Of a stretch of DNA of 27,566 bases, positions 1-8,436 are shown piece by piece. Under the pieces are notes generated by a model that had not been told where the DNA came from, searched no databases, and saw only the letters and a program-made list of their open reading frames with translations. Location of the stretch: assembly GCA_038198445.1 (NCBI GenBank), contig JBBPZZ010000104.1:1-27566 (forward strand). The letters are read 5' to 3'. This DNA is from JACDDK01 sp038198445 (GTDB lineage: Bacteria > Actinomycetota > Rubrobacteria > Rubrobacterales > Rubrobacteraceae). The position numbers and the translations under genes were made by a program. Position 1 is the stretch's first letter; every line of letters starts with the position of its first letter.

Positions 1-996
1 GCGTTCCTGCTGGCCGCGCCGCTGTTGGGACTCGGCTCCTCGGTCTTTGGCGCCAGTGGCGCCTGGCGGATGCCGTTCATCTTACTGGGTGTCGGCGCGA
101 TAATCATCGGTGTCGGGATGGCTGTATTTTTCAGGGGGCAGGGTGGTGAACACGAGTTCAGGCCGGCCTACCCAGCCGCGCTGCGGAAGTTGGGCTCGTA
201 TGCCGCCATCTTCCTCGTTGCGGTGGTGGGCATCTACTTCGTCGCCACACGGGTGGGGCTGCCGGAGTGGGCGGTGGCGTTGCTCGAGCTCGTAGTGGCC
301 CTCCTGCTGGTGGGCTTCATCTTCGTCAGGTTGAGCGGGGAGATATCCCCGGTACTGTACAACAGGGACCTCTTGCTGATCTACATAGCCGCCATCGCTA
401 TTCTCTGGAACCTCTGGTTCTTCGGCTTCTGGTCAGTCTCCATTATCTCCGACGCGGCGCAGTCCTCGTTCCTGCAAGGGGCCTTGACGGCGGCGTTTAA
501 CGCCGGGGCCGGCATCCTGGGCTTCCCCGCTGGCGGCTGGCTGGCCGACTACGCCAAGCGCAACGGCTGGGGCCGGAAAAGGATGCTCGTGTGGTTCACC
601 CTGATCCAGGGCCTTCTGACTCTAGGCTTCGGCTTCTACATCATGAACGGGGGCAAATCTCTGCTTATCCTGGGCGCCTTGCTGTTTACCGCGAGCCTGT
701 TCTTTAACGCCCTGCAGCCCATGTCTCATGCTCTCACCGCTGATCTCGTACCTAGCGCAGCATATCTAGGGGCGGCATTCGGCCTGTGGAACCTCATCGG
801 TGAGATGGGGGCAGTTCTGTCTCCGGCGATCAGCGGCACCTTGCGGGACGCGACGGGCAATTGGAATGCCGCCGTGATGCTCGACGGGGCAATAATCCTG
901 GTTAGTTTCGTGCTGCTCCTATTCGTCAGGGAGCCGAGGGGAGAGAGGGAGGAGCCCGTTCCGGCTGGTACGCGCTTGCAAGGAGAGTCCGGATAA
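1..996 (+). CDS. MFS transporter, 5' end outside window
   Basis: This is a major facilitator superfamily permease of the cytoplasmic membrane whose reading frame is open from the first base, so its N-terminal part lies upstream. The visible part has about eight hydrophobic helices. The cytoplasmic loop carries an MFS motif A-like sequence (GGWLADYAKRNGWGRKR), which supports the family. The stop is TAA at 994-996. It sits 40 bp upstream of pobA on the same strand, so uptake of 4-hydroxybenzoate or a related aromatic acid is a reasonable inference. The substrate cannot be read from the sequence, and a sugar or shikimate substrate remains possible. The C-terminal tail is short, charged and cytoplasmic. 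Confidence 0.85.
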   Translation, partial: AFLLAAPLLGLGSSVFGASGAWRMPFILLGVGAIIIGVGMAVFFRGQGGEHEFRPAYPAALRKLGSYAAIFLVAVVGIYFVATRVGLPEWAVALLELVVALLLVGFIFVRLSGEISPVLYNRDLLLIYIAAIAILWNLWFFGFWSVSIISDAAQSSFLQGALTAAFNAGAGILGFPAGGWLADYAKRNGWGRKRMLVWFTLIQGLLTLGFGFYIMNGGKSLLILGALLFTASLFFNALQPMSHALTADLVPSAAYLGAAFGLWNLIGEMGAVLSPAISGTLRDATGNWNAAVMLDGAIILVSFVLLLFVREPRGEREEPVPAGTRLQGESG

Positions 997-1036
997 TCCG
1001 AACCGGATAAGAAATGCGTGAAGAGAGCGAGGAGCT

Positions 1037-2257
1037 ATGCACACACAGGTAGGAATCATCGGAGGTGGACCGGCGGGAATGCTACTCTCGCACCTGCTGC
1101 ATCTGCAGGGCATCGACTCAGTCGTGCTCGAGCTCCGCGGCCGCGAAGAGGTGGAGACGACGGTTCGGGCCGGGGTGCTGGAGCACGGGACGGTGGAACT
1201 GCTGCGGGAGACGGGAGTTGGGGAGCGGATGTACCGGGAGGGGGCGGTTCACCACGGCATCGAGCTGCGCTTCGACGGACGCGGCCACCGCATCGACTTC
1301 GCTGACCTCACCGGCGGCCGCTATATCACGGTGTATGGTCAGCAGGAGGTCGTCAAGGATCTCTACGCCGCCCGGCTGGAGGCGGGCGGGCAGATCTTCT
1401 TCGAGGCGGCGGCCACCAGCCTGCGTGACCTCGACACCCCAAAGCCGAAGATCCGCTTCCGCAGGGGCGCGAAGCTCGACCTCGAAGCCGGAGCCATCCG
1501 CTTCGATGAGAACACGGAGGAGGAAGAACTCACCTGCGACTACGTCGCCGGCTGCGACGGCTTCTTCGGCGCATCCCGGCCGGCCATCCCGGCGGTGATC
1601 CGTAAGGAGCACGTGCGGACCTATCCGTTCGGCTGGTTCGGTATCCTCGTGGAGGGACCGCCCGCGACGGAGGAGCTTATCTACACGCTCCATGAGCGCG
1701 GCTTCGCCCTGGTCAGCACGCGCTCTCCCGAGATACAGCGCCTGTACTTCCAGTGCGATCCGGAAGATGACGTAGCCAACTGGCCCGACGAGCGGATCTG
1801 GGAGGAGATGCGCGCCCGGCTCGCCACCGACGACGGCTGGACGCTTGAGGAAGGAAAGATCTTTCAGAAGAACATCGTCGGGATGCGTAGTTTTATCTGT
1901 GAGCCGATGCGGCACGGCAGACTCTTCCTCGCCGGCGACGCCGCTCATATCGTACCGCCGACCGGCGCGAAAGGCATGAACCTGGCCGTCGCCGACGTTC
2001 GTCTTCTCTCCCAGGCGCTCGCCGGGTTCTACGAGTCGGGACAGACCGACCTGCTGGACGCGTACTCCGAGACGTGCCTCAGGCGTGTGTGGAAGGCGAG
2101 CCGGTTCTCCTGGTGGATGACGTCCATGTTGCACCGCTTCCACGATGACGACGACTTCAGGTACCGGCTCCAACTCGCCGAACTGGATTATGTAACGAGC
2201 TCGCGGGCCGCGGCGACGACCATTGCCGAGAACTACGTGGGGGTGGCGTTGACCTGA
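1037..2257 (+). CDS. pobA: 4-hydroxybenzoate 3-monooxygenase
   Basis: PobA is a cytoplasmic FAD enzyme that hydroxylates 4-hydroxybenzoate to protocatechuate using NAD(P)H and O2. The 406-residue product has the FAD dinucleotide motif GGGPAG (9-14), the DG motif around GCDG (172-175) and the GD motif GDAAHIVPP (300-308). From memory of the Pseudomonas enzyme, its substrate-site residues Tyr201, Ser212, Arg214, Tyr222, Pro293 and Tyr385 correspond here to Y216, S227, R229, Y237, P308 and Y400, all conserved at a constant offset of 15. The offset comes from an acidic and basic insertion at about residues 137-165, before the DG motif. The ATG has a GAGGAG-like ribosome site just upstream. It lies between the MFS permease and catI in an apparent catabolic operon. 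Confidence 0.96.
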   Translation: MHTQVGIIGGGPAGMLLSHLLHLQGIDSVVLELRGREEVETTVRAGVLEHGTVELLRETGVGERMYREGAVHHGIELRFDGRGHRIDFADLTGGRYITVYGQQEVVKDLYAARLEAGGQIFFEAAATSLRDLDTPKPKIRFRRGAKLDLEAGAIRFDENTEEEELTCDYVAGCDGFFGASRPAIPAVIRKEHVRTYPFGWFGILVEGPPATEELIYTLHERGFALVSTRSPEIQRLYFQCDPEDDVANWPDERIWEEMRARLATDDGWTLEEGKIFQKNIVGMRSFICEPMRHGRLFLAGDAAHIVPPTGAKGMNLAVADVRLLSQALAGFYESGQTDLLDAYSETCLRRVWKASRFSWWMTSMLHRFHDDDDFRYRLQLAELDYVTSSRAAATTIAENYVGVALT

Positions 2258-2339
2258 GCGACCAGGCCACGAAAGTCACTAGATGATCTCGAAAGCATGG
2301 ACGCGGAGCCTGTTCCGCTACTGGAAAGGAGACCAATAA

Positions 2340-3197
2340 TTGAACAAAATAACCATATTGCGGGAGGCTGTCGCGGAGTTGGTACATGATGGCGACTCGG
2401 TGGCTCTGGAAGGGTTCACGCACCTCATACCGAGCGTGGCGGCGCACGAGATCATCCGCCAGAAGCGTAGAGATCTGACGCTAATCAGGATGACACCGGA
2501 CCTGATCTACGACCAGTTGATCGGGATGGGTTGCGCCAAGAAGCTGATCTTCTCCTGGGGCGGCAACCCCGGCGTCGGCTCCCTGAACCGCTTCCGGGAC
2601 GCGGTGGAACACGGCTGGCCCGAGCCCCTGGAGATCGAGGAGCACTCCCACGCCGGGATGGCGAACCGTTACGTCGCCGGAGCCTCGAACCTCCCGTTCG
2701 CCGTGCTGCGCGGTTACGTCGGCACCGACCTCCCGAAGGTGACGAATACTATCGCGCCCATAACCTGCCCGTTCACCGGCGAGCGGCTGATGGCGGTCCC
2801 GGCCCTCAACCCGGACGTGGCGATCATTCACGCCCAGCAGGCCGACCGGCGGGGGAACGTGGCGATCTGGGGCATCACCGGCATCCAGAAAGAGGCCGCG
2901 CTCTCCGCGAAGAAGGTTATCGTCACGGTCGAGGAGGTCGTCGAGGAGTTTGAGCCGCGTCCGTTCCAGATCGTACTCCCCTCCGTCGCCGTGGACGCCA
3001 TATCGGTCGAGCCGGGCGGCGCGCATCCATCCTACGCCGACGGCTACTACGACCGCGACAACGCCTTCTACAGCGCCTGGGACCCCATAGGCCGGGACCG
3101 GGAGAAGTTCCGCGACTGGATGGAGCGGCACGTACTCGGGACCGAGGATTTCAGCGCTTATATGGAGAGTATTCGTAAAGAGGAGGTGGTCCGGTGA
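2340..3197 (+). CDS. catI: 3-oxoadipate CoA-transferase, subunit A
   Basis: This is the alpha subunit of succinyl-CoA:3-oxoadipate CoA-transferase, which activates 3-oxoadipate in the last part of the beta-ketoadipate pathway. The 285-residue protein has the features of the CatI/glutaconate-CoA-transferase type rather than the shorter PcaI of Pseudomonas putida: LEGFTHLIP near the N-terminus, then MTPDLIYDQLIG, SWGGNPGVGSL, EEHSHAGMANRYVAGAS and CPFTGERLMAVP. The start is TTG at 2340, chosen because AAAGGAGA lies 7 bases upstream and no better start exists. The stop overlaps the start of the B subunit by 4 bases, so the two are translationally coupled. pcaI would be an equally acceptable symbol. 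Confidence 0.94.
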   Translation: MNKITILREAVAELVHDGDSVALEGFTHLIPSVAAHEIIRQKRRDLTLIRMTPDLIYDQLIGMGCAKKLIFSWGGNPGVGSLNRFRDAVEHGWPEPLEIEEHSHAGMANRYVAGASNLPFAVLRGYVGTDLPKVTNTIAPITCPFTGERLMAVPALNPDVAIIHAQQADRRGNVAIWGITGIQKEAALSAKKVIVTVEEVVEEFEPRPFQIVLPSVAVDAISVEPGGAHPSYADGYYDRDNAFYSAWDPIGRDREKFRDWMERHVLGTEDFSAYMESIRKEEVVR

Positions 3198-3988
3198 CGG
3201 AGGCGCGTACAAACGATAAGGCTAACGGCTCTTATACCACCGACGAGATGATGACCGTGGCAGCTTCGCGCGAGCTGCGCGACGGGAGCGTGTGCTTCGT
3301 GGGCATCGGCCTGCCGAGCGAGGCGGCGAACCTGGCGCGCGCCACCCACGCGCCGGGCTGCTTCCTCGTCTACGAGTCCGGCACCCTGGGCGCGAAGCCC
3401 GACGTATTGCCCCTCAGCATCGGCGATGGAGTGCTGGCGGAGCACGCCGACTCGGTGGTCTCGGTGCCGGAGGTGTTCAACTACTGGCTGCAGGCCGGGC
3501 GCGTGGACGTCGGCTTCTTAGGCGCGGCCCAGATAGACCGCTTCGGGAACATAAACACCACCGTCGTCGGTCCCTACGATAGCTCGAAAGTGCGGCTGCC
3601 CGGAGCGGGTGGAGCGCCGGAGATAGCGGCGTCGGCCAGGGAGGTCGTCGTGATCCTGCGCCAGAAGCCCCGAGCCTTCGTCGAGAAGCTCTCCTTCGTC
3701 ACCTCGGTCGGCTACGGTGAGGGCGGCGACTCGCGCAAAGAGCTCGGCTACACCGGTTCCGGCCCGACGGTCATCATCACCGACCTGGGCGTCCTGCGCC
3801 CCGACCTCGAAACCAAAGAGTTCACCCTGGTGGCCCTGCACCCCGGCGCGACCGTCGAGCAGGCGCACGAAGCTACGGGCTGGGAGTTGAAGGTGGCCGA
3901 GAACGTAACGACTACCGAGCCGCCGACGGAAAAGGAGCTAGAGGTGCTGCGTGACCTGAAGGCGCGCACCGAGGCGGCGAGGAAATGA
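3194..3988 (+). CDS. catJ: 3-oxoadipate CoA-transferase, subunit B
   Basis: This is the beta subunit, carrying the catalytic glutamate that forms the enzyme-CoA thioester. In this 264-residue protein it is E61 in the sequence VYESGTLGAKP. Other family blocks are CFVGIGLPSEAANLA, GFLGAAQIDRFGNINTT and VRLPGAGGAPEIA. The GTG start at 3194 overlaps the TGA of catI (GTGA). A full Shine-Dalgarno sequence, AGGAGGTGG (3181-3189), is embedded in the end of catI, so balanced expression of the two subunits by coupling is expected. The charged C-terminal tail (PPTEKELEVLRDLKARTEAA) is also typical of CatJ. Together with subunit A it converts 3-oxoadipate and succinyl-CoA to 3-oxoadipyl-CoA and succinate. 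Confidence 0.94.
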   Translation: MTEARTNDKANGSYTTDEMMTVAASRELRDGSVCFVGIGLPSEAANLARATHAPGCFLVYESGTLGAKPDVLPLSIGDGVLAEHADSVVSVPEVFNYWLQAGRVDVGFLGAAQIDRFGNINTTVVGPYDSSKVRLPGAGGAPEIAASAREVVVILRQKPRAFVEKLSFVTSVGYGEGGDSRKELGYTGSGPTVIITDLGVLRPDLETKEFTLVALHPGATVEQAHEATGWELKVAENVTTTEPPTEKELEVLRDLKARTEAARK

Positions 3989-4057
3989 GCGCGGAAACAA
4001 AACAGTTCGACCATGAAGACCGAAATGAACCCGTGTCCCAAAGGAGCGACTGAGAAC

Positions 4058-5332
4058 ATGGCTTACGGAGGAACGAACGAGGCCTGGATCGTGGGTGCGG
4101 TACGCACCCCGATAGGCCGCCACGGCGGCGCTTTGAGCACCATCCGCCCCGACGACCTGGGCGCCATAGCGCTCGAAGCCCTGATGGATCGCACCGGAGT
4201 GCCGCCAGAAGAGGTCGAGGACGTCTACTTCGGGTGCGCCAACCAGGCCGGAGAGGACAACCGCGACGTGGCGAGGATGTCGCTCCTTTTGGCCGGCTTC
4301 CCGGAGACGGTGGCCGGAGCGACGGTCAACCGTCTGTGCGGTTCGGGCCTTGAGGCGGTCTCGAACGCCGCCCGCGCCATCATGCTCGGCGAGGCGGAGG
4401 TGTACGTCGGAGGTGGTGTGGAGTCGATGAGCCGCGCCCCGTTCGTGATGCCCAAGCCCGAGCGGGCGTTCCCCACCGGTCACACGACCATGTACGACAC
4501 AACTCTAGGATGGCGTCTCGTCAACCCGAAGATGGAGGCGTTGGGCCACACTGACTCCCTGGGCATGACCGCCGAGAACCTGGCCGAGGAGCGTTTCGCG
4601 GTAACGTCCGAGGAGCAGGAACCCGAGAGGCTCGCCGGCGACTACGACATCTCGCGCGAGGCGCAGGACCACTTCGCCCTCCGCAGCCACCAGAAAGCCG
4701 TCCTGGCTACGGACAAGAAGAGGTTGCGGGAGGAGATCACGCCCGTCACCGTAAAGACCCGCAAGTCCGAGACCGTCGTAGAAGCGGACGAAGGACCCCG
4801 GCGCGACGCCTCCCTGGAGAAGATGTCGAAGCTTCGTCCGGCCTTCACAAAAGAAGGCTCCGTCACCGCCGGCAACTCCAGCACGCTAAACGACGGCGCT
4901 GCGGCGGTGCTAGTAGTTTCCAAACAGTACGCCGAAGCCCACGGCCTGAAGCCTCTGGCGAAGATAAAGAGCATAGCGGTAGCAGGAGTCCCTCCGCGTG
5001 TAATGGGCATCGGCCCCGTCCCCGCCACCAAGAAGGCGCTGGATCGCGCCGGCATCACGCTGGACGACGTGGGACTTATAGAGCTAAACGAAGCGTTCGC
5101 CGCGCAGAGCCTGGCCGTCCTGTACGAGTGGGGGATGGACCCGGAGGACGAGTGCCTCAACCCCAACGGCGGAGCGATAGCTCTGGGACACCCGCTGGGA
5201 GCCTCGGGAGCGCGCATCTTGACGACGCTCCTTCACGAGATGGGCCGCCGGACCGACGTGCAGTACGGTCTGGCGACGATGTGCATAGGCGTGGGGCAGG
5301 GCATAGCGATGGTCGTGGAGAGAGGGAGCTGA
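4058..5332 (+). CDS. pcaF: 3-oxoadipyl-CoA thiolase
   Basis: This cytoplasmic thiolase cleaves 3-oxoadipyl-CoA with CoA to succinyl-CoA and acetyl-CoA, ending the beta-ketoadipate pathway. From the chosen start it has 424 residues. The nucleophile is C94 in VNRLCGSGLEA, followed by GGGVESMSRAPFVM. The catalytic H378 is in GGAIALGHPLGASGAR and the second cysteine is C409 in CIGVGQG. Compared with typical thiolases it has about 16 extra residues (around TSEEQEPERLAGD) before SREAQDHFALRS. ATG 4058 is preferred because AAAGGAGCG lies about 10 bases upstream; an in-frame ATG at 4013 has no clear ribosome site. The catIJ context favours the oxoadipyl substrate over acetoacetyl-CoA. Confidence 0.93.
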   Translation: MAYGGTNEAWIVGAVRTPIGRHGGALSTIRPDDLGAIALEALMDRTGVPPEEVEDVYFGCANQAGEDNRDVARMSLLLAGFPETVAGATVNRLCGSGLEAVSNAARAIMLGEAEVYVGGGVESMSRAPFVMPKPERAFPTGHTTMYDTTLGWRLVNPKMEALGHTDSLGMTAENLAEERFAVTSEEQEPERLAGDYDISREAQDHFALRSHQKAVLATDKKRLREEITPVTVKTRKSETVVEADEGPRRDASLEKMSKLRPAFTKEGSVTAGNSSTLNDGAAAVLVVSKQYAEAHGLKPLAKIKSIAVAGVPPRVMGIGPVPATKKALDRAGITLDDVGLIELNEAFAAQSLAVLYEWGMDPEDECLNPNGGAIALGHPLGASGARILTTLLHEMGRRTDVQYGLATMCIGVGQGIAMVVERGS

Positions 5333-5423
5333 ACTCACGCCACCGAGAGGGCGGTAGTCTATGAGCGCCTCTATAATGGCTGGCGTGTCGGATAAGGCAA
5401 CAACTTGGTAAGGGTTTAGAGGG

Positions 5424-6257
5424 ATGATCAGCGGAAAGACTCAAGTGCTGGCCCTGATCGGACACCCCGTAGGCCACAGCCTGAGCCCCGCGATGCACAA
5501 CGCCGCTTTCGCCGCCGACGGCCTGGACTACGTCTACGTCTGCCTGGACGTGAGTCCCGAAGACCTGCCCGCGGCGGTGAAAGGCGCGACCGCCCTGAAA
5601 CTCCGTGGGTTCAACATCACCATGCCGCACAAGCAGGCGATGGTCTCGCTAGTGGATGAACTGGACGAGGGTGCCCGAATCTCCGGCGCGGTCAACACCG
5701 TCGTGATCGAGGACGGAATTCTTCGCGGCCACAACACCGATGGGGGCGGAATGGTCATGGCCTGTCAAGAGTCCGGCATTGAGCTTGCGGGCCGTCGCGC
5801 CCTGATCCTGGGCGCCGGTGGCGCCGCCGCCGCCATCGCTATCGCTTTCGGTAATGCGGGGCTCGGTGAGCTGCACATCGTCAACCGGAACGTGGAACAT
5901 GCCCTGAAATTACGAGACAAGCTGCGCGGAGCGGGCATGGAGAAGGTCGAAGCTCACCCTCTCGATGCGTTGGATAGAGTAGTCTCGTGGGCGGAGGTCG
6001 TCGTCAACACGACGCCTCTCGGGATGAAGGGAACGGACTCCCTGCCGGTACCGTCGGAATATGTGGAAGAAGGCCGGGCGTTCTGCGACGCGGTTTATCG
6101 TCCCGGAACGGAGACGCCGCTCGTCCGGCTGGCCCGCCAGCGGGGCGCGCGCGTCGTCTCCGGAGACCGGATGCTTCTGTACCAGGGAGTGCTGGCGCAG
6201 AGGCTCTGGACCGGACGCGAGCCGAACGTGAAAGTGATGGACAGGGCCATCTCCTAG
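5424..6257 (+). CDS. aroE: shikimate dehydrogenase
   Basis: AroE reversibly reduces 3-dehydroshikimate to shikimate. The 277-residue length is normal. It has the substrate-binding HSLSP (18-22), the catalytic lysine K70 in FNITMPHKQ, the partner aspartate D106 in HNTDGGG and the nucleotide loop GAGGAAAA (130-137). The NRN after the second strand fits NADP preference, and NTTPLGM is also present. A weak AAGGG lies 9 bases before the ATG. It follows pcaF by 91 bp on the same strand. A biosynthetic enzyme at the end of a protocatechuate run is unusual, and it could instead serve quinate or shikimate catabolism, which feeds protocatechuate through dehydroshikimate. The sequence does not decide between these roles. 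Confidence 0.93.
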   Translation: MISGKTQVLALIGHPVGHSLSPAMHNAAFAADGLDYVYVCLDVSPEDLPAAVKGATALKLRGFNITMPHKQAMVSLVDELDEGARISGAVNTVVIEDGILRGHNTDGGGMVMACQESGIELAGRRALILGAGGAAAAIAIAFGNAGLGELHIVNRNVEHALKLRDKLRGAGMEKVEAHPLDALDRVVSWAEVVVNTTPLGMKGTDSLPVPSEYVEEGRAFCDAVYRPGTETPLVRLARQRGARVVSGDRMLLYQGVLAQRLWTGREPNVKVMDRAIS

Positions 6258-6270
6258 AGCTTGCTGTATT

Positions 6271-7452
6271 TTAGCGTTCCGCGTTTTGCGATAGGATTTT
6301 GCCCGTCCATTCCAGCGCCCGGCTTATGTTCTCGCGCGAGTTGGCGTAAGAGAACCTCAGGTGTCCCTCTCCGTAGTACCCAAATCCCGTGCCGGAGAGG
6401 CAGGCGACACCGGCTTCTTGCAGGAGCAGGTCAGCCAACTCGTTCGCGTTGTAGCCGGTGTCCGTGATCCGAGGGAATGCGTAGAAGGCGCCCTGGGGTG
6501 TGGCGCACTCGACGCCGGGTAGCGCGTTCAGGCCGCTGACGATCAGGTCGCGGCGAGCCCGGAACTCTTCGAGCATCTGCTGCACGCTCTCCTGTTGCCC
6601 GGTAAGGGCTTCGAGGCCCGCGTATTGCGTGGCGGCGCTGGTGCAGGAATTGGAGTTGACCTGCAAAGTGGCGACTTCGGCGGCCAGGGGTTCGGGCATC
6701 ACGCCGTAGCCAAGCCGCCAGCCGGTCATCGCGTAGGTCTTGGAGAAACCGTCGAGGATGATGGTGCGTCCGTCGGGGCCGAGGTCTCCTTCGGAGGTGA
6801 TGCTGGCGAACTCGCCGGAGTAGATGAGTTGGGAGTAGATCTCATCGCTCAACACGAACACGTCCGGGCGTTCGCGCAGTATATCCGCGAGCCCCGCCAG
6901 ATCCTCGGAGGTCAGAACACCTCCGGTCGGGTTGGCGGGGGAGTTGAGGATCACCAGCTTCGTCCGGTCGCTCAGGCCGGCGCGGAACTCGTCGAGGTCG
7001 AGGCGGAAACCGTTCTCCTGACGCAGCGGCAGGAAGACCGGCCGGCCCCCGGCGAAGTTGACCATCGACTCGTAAATTGGGAATGCCGGACTCGGCAGCA
7101 AGACTTCATCGCCCGCCTCGATGAGCGCGAGGATGGTGAAGAACATGATCGGCTTTCCGCCCGGCGTAACGACTACCTGCTCCGGGTTCACCTCGATGCC
7201 GCGGCTACGCGCCACATCGGCCGCGATCGCCTCGCGCAACTCGGGGATACCGGCGGTGGGGGTGTAGTGAGTGTGTCCGTCGCGCAGCGCCCGGCAGCCC
7301 GCCTCGACTATGTTTTCGGGAGTGGGGAAGTCCGGTTCACCGATCTCCAGGTGAATGATCTCTCGTCCTCGCGCCTCCAGAGCTTTCGCCTTCGCAAGCA
7401 CCGAGAAAGCCGTCTCGGTCCCCAGACGCTCCATCCGTTTCGCCAGCTTCAC
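6271..7452 (-). CDS. class I/II pyridoxal-phosphate aminotransferase
   Basis: This fold-type I PLP aminotransferase is of the aspartate aminotransferase family (393 residues). The Schiff-base lysine is K238 in GFSKTYAMTGWRLGYG. N174 in SPANPTGG, D203 in LSDEIYSQ and the C-terminal RFSYANS arginine complete the PLP and carboxylate sites. The GEPDFPTPE block near residue 38 is typical of the subgroup that contains thermophile aspartate/prephenate aminotransferases. The exact amino acid substrate is not clear, and alanine or aromatic substrates are possible. The start is GTG at 7452, with a strong GGGAGGAGGAAG ribosome site just upstream on the minus strand. It converges with aroE across 13 bp, where I see no terminator hairpin. 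Confidence 0.92.
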   Translation of the reverse strand: MKLAKRMERLGTETAFSVLAKAKALEARGREIIHLEIGEPDFPTPENIVEAGCRALRDGHTHYTPTAGIPELREAIAADVARSRGIEVNPEQVVVTPGGKPIMFFTILALIEAGDEVLLPSPAFPIYESMVNFAGGRPVFLPLRQENGFRLDLDEFRAGLSDRTKLVILNSPANPTGGVLTSEDLAGLADILRERPDVFVLSDEIYSQLIYSGEFASITSEGDLGPDGRTIILDGFSKTYAMTGWRLGYGVMPEPLAAEVATLQVNSNSCTSAATQYAGLEALTGQQESVQQMLEEFRARRDLIVSGLNALPGVECATPQGAFYAFPRITDTGYNANELADLLLQEAGVACLSGTGFGYYGEGHLRFSYANSRENISRALEWTGKILSQNAER

Positions 7453-7587
7453 CCCGATCTTCCTCCTCCCGCGTCGGATTTATATGGTCCATTACATCAC
7501 ACACGGCCGGTCGTATGTCCACCGTAACGCCGCATGAACCTCGTAACCGGCTAGAATACCCCGGTCGGCTTCTTGAGAGGTTTGCAT

Positions 7588-8436
7588 TTGGATACGCGGA
7601 GCAACGGAACAAGGAACGGACTGCCCTTCGAGCTTGGGGCTTTTGATCTCGACGGTACCGTCCTGCGGCGGGACCTGATTATTACGGAGAAAACCATCAT
7701 CGCTTTCGACAGACTGCGGGAACATGGTTTGCGTCTCGTTGTGGCTACGGGGCGGCGTTACGAGAGCGCCCAGGAGCATGCCGGGCGGCTGGGCTTCGGC
7801 GGGGAAGACCCCATCATCTGCTACGGAGGTTCCATGATCCGGCGCATGAACGGTGAGACGCTCCTTCACCGCACCCTGCCCAGAGACCTGAGCGTCGAGG
7901 CGCTGGAGTGGGCGGCGGAGAGAAGACTGCACACCAGGGTCTTCATGGACGACGCGATAGTCGTCTCCTCCAACCCGCCTACGACGTTCGAGCACATGCC
8001 CGCTCCGGGCGAGCCGAGGACCTCCGCGGTGGATTCTCCGGCCGATTGGCTCCGGCACACGGAAGAGGAGCCTACGAAGCTCGCGATAGTGGACACCCCG
8101 GACGGGGTCGAGCGCTGGCTGCGCGAGGCCCAGGAAGCGTTCGACGGGCGGCTCTTCGTCACCCGCAGCCTGCCGCATTACGTGGAAGTCAGCGGCCTCC
8201 AGGGCACAAAGTCGAACGCGCTGGCGTTCTTGTGCGAGAGGTGGGGCGTGGACCCGGCGCGAACGCTGGCCTTCGGAGACGCCGACAACGACATAGACAT
8301 GCTCCGCTTCGTGGGTCATGGCGTGGCCGTTGGAGGCATGACTCCCGAGGTCCGCCGGGCCGCCGACGCCGTGACGCTACCGGTAAACGAGGACGGTGTG
8401 GCCGCCTACATAAACGAACTGCTCGGAGTCCTGTAG
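7588..8436 (+). CDS. HAD-superfamily hydrolase, Cof type
   Basis: This is a haloacid dehalogenase-type phosphatase of the Cof/IIB class, likely acting on small phosphorylated metabolites in the cytoplasm. Motif I is FDLDGTV, with the nucleophile and acid/base aspartates at D20 and D22. Motif II is VVATGRR, motif III is the lysine of GTKSNAL, and motif IV is AFGDADNDIDML. The central region forms the IIB cap. TTG 7588 is chosen because GAGAGG lies 7 bases upstream; another in-frame TTG at 7573 is possible. The stop codon overlaps the GTG of the following glycosylase gene by one base (TAGTG), so the two are probably translated from one mRNA. Substrate unknown. Confidence 0.88.
   Translation: MDTRSNGTRNGLPFELGAFDLDGTVLRRDLIITEKTIIAFDRLREHGLRLVVATGRRYESAQEHAGRLGFGGEDPIICYGGSMIRRMNGETLLHRTLPRDLSVEALEWAAERRLHTRVFMDDAIVVSSNPPTTFEHMPAPGEPRTSAVDSPADWLRHTEEEPTKLAIVDTPDGVERWLREAQEAFDGRLFVTRSLPHYVEVSGLQGTKSNALAFLCERWGVDPARTLAFGDADNDIDMLRFVGHGVAVGGMTPEVRRAADAVTLPVNEDGVAAYINELLGVL

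Noticed and set aside
1118..2173. 351-codon open frame antisense to pobA
   Set aside because: It mirrors the codon bias of pobA, and its translation has no recognisable domain.
5372..5377. Perfect TATAAT in the pcaF-aroE gap as a promoter -10
   Set aside because: No -35-like hexamer lies 15-19 bp upstream, and the genes could share one transcript. It cannot be supported alone.
6595..7527. 310-codon plus-strand frame opposite the aminotransferase gene
   Set aside because: The minus-strand aminotransferase has every catalytic residue; this frame is its shadow.
7908..8435. In-frame upstream extension of the DNA glycosylase through the phosphatase gene
   Set aside because: The catalytic proline must directly follow the initiator residue (PELPE), so the GTG at 8436 is the true start.
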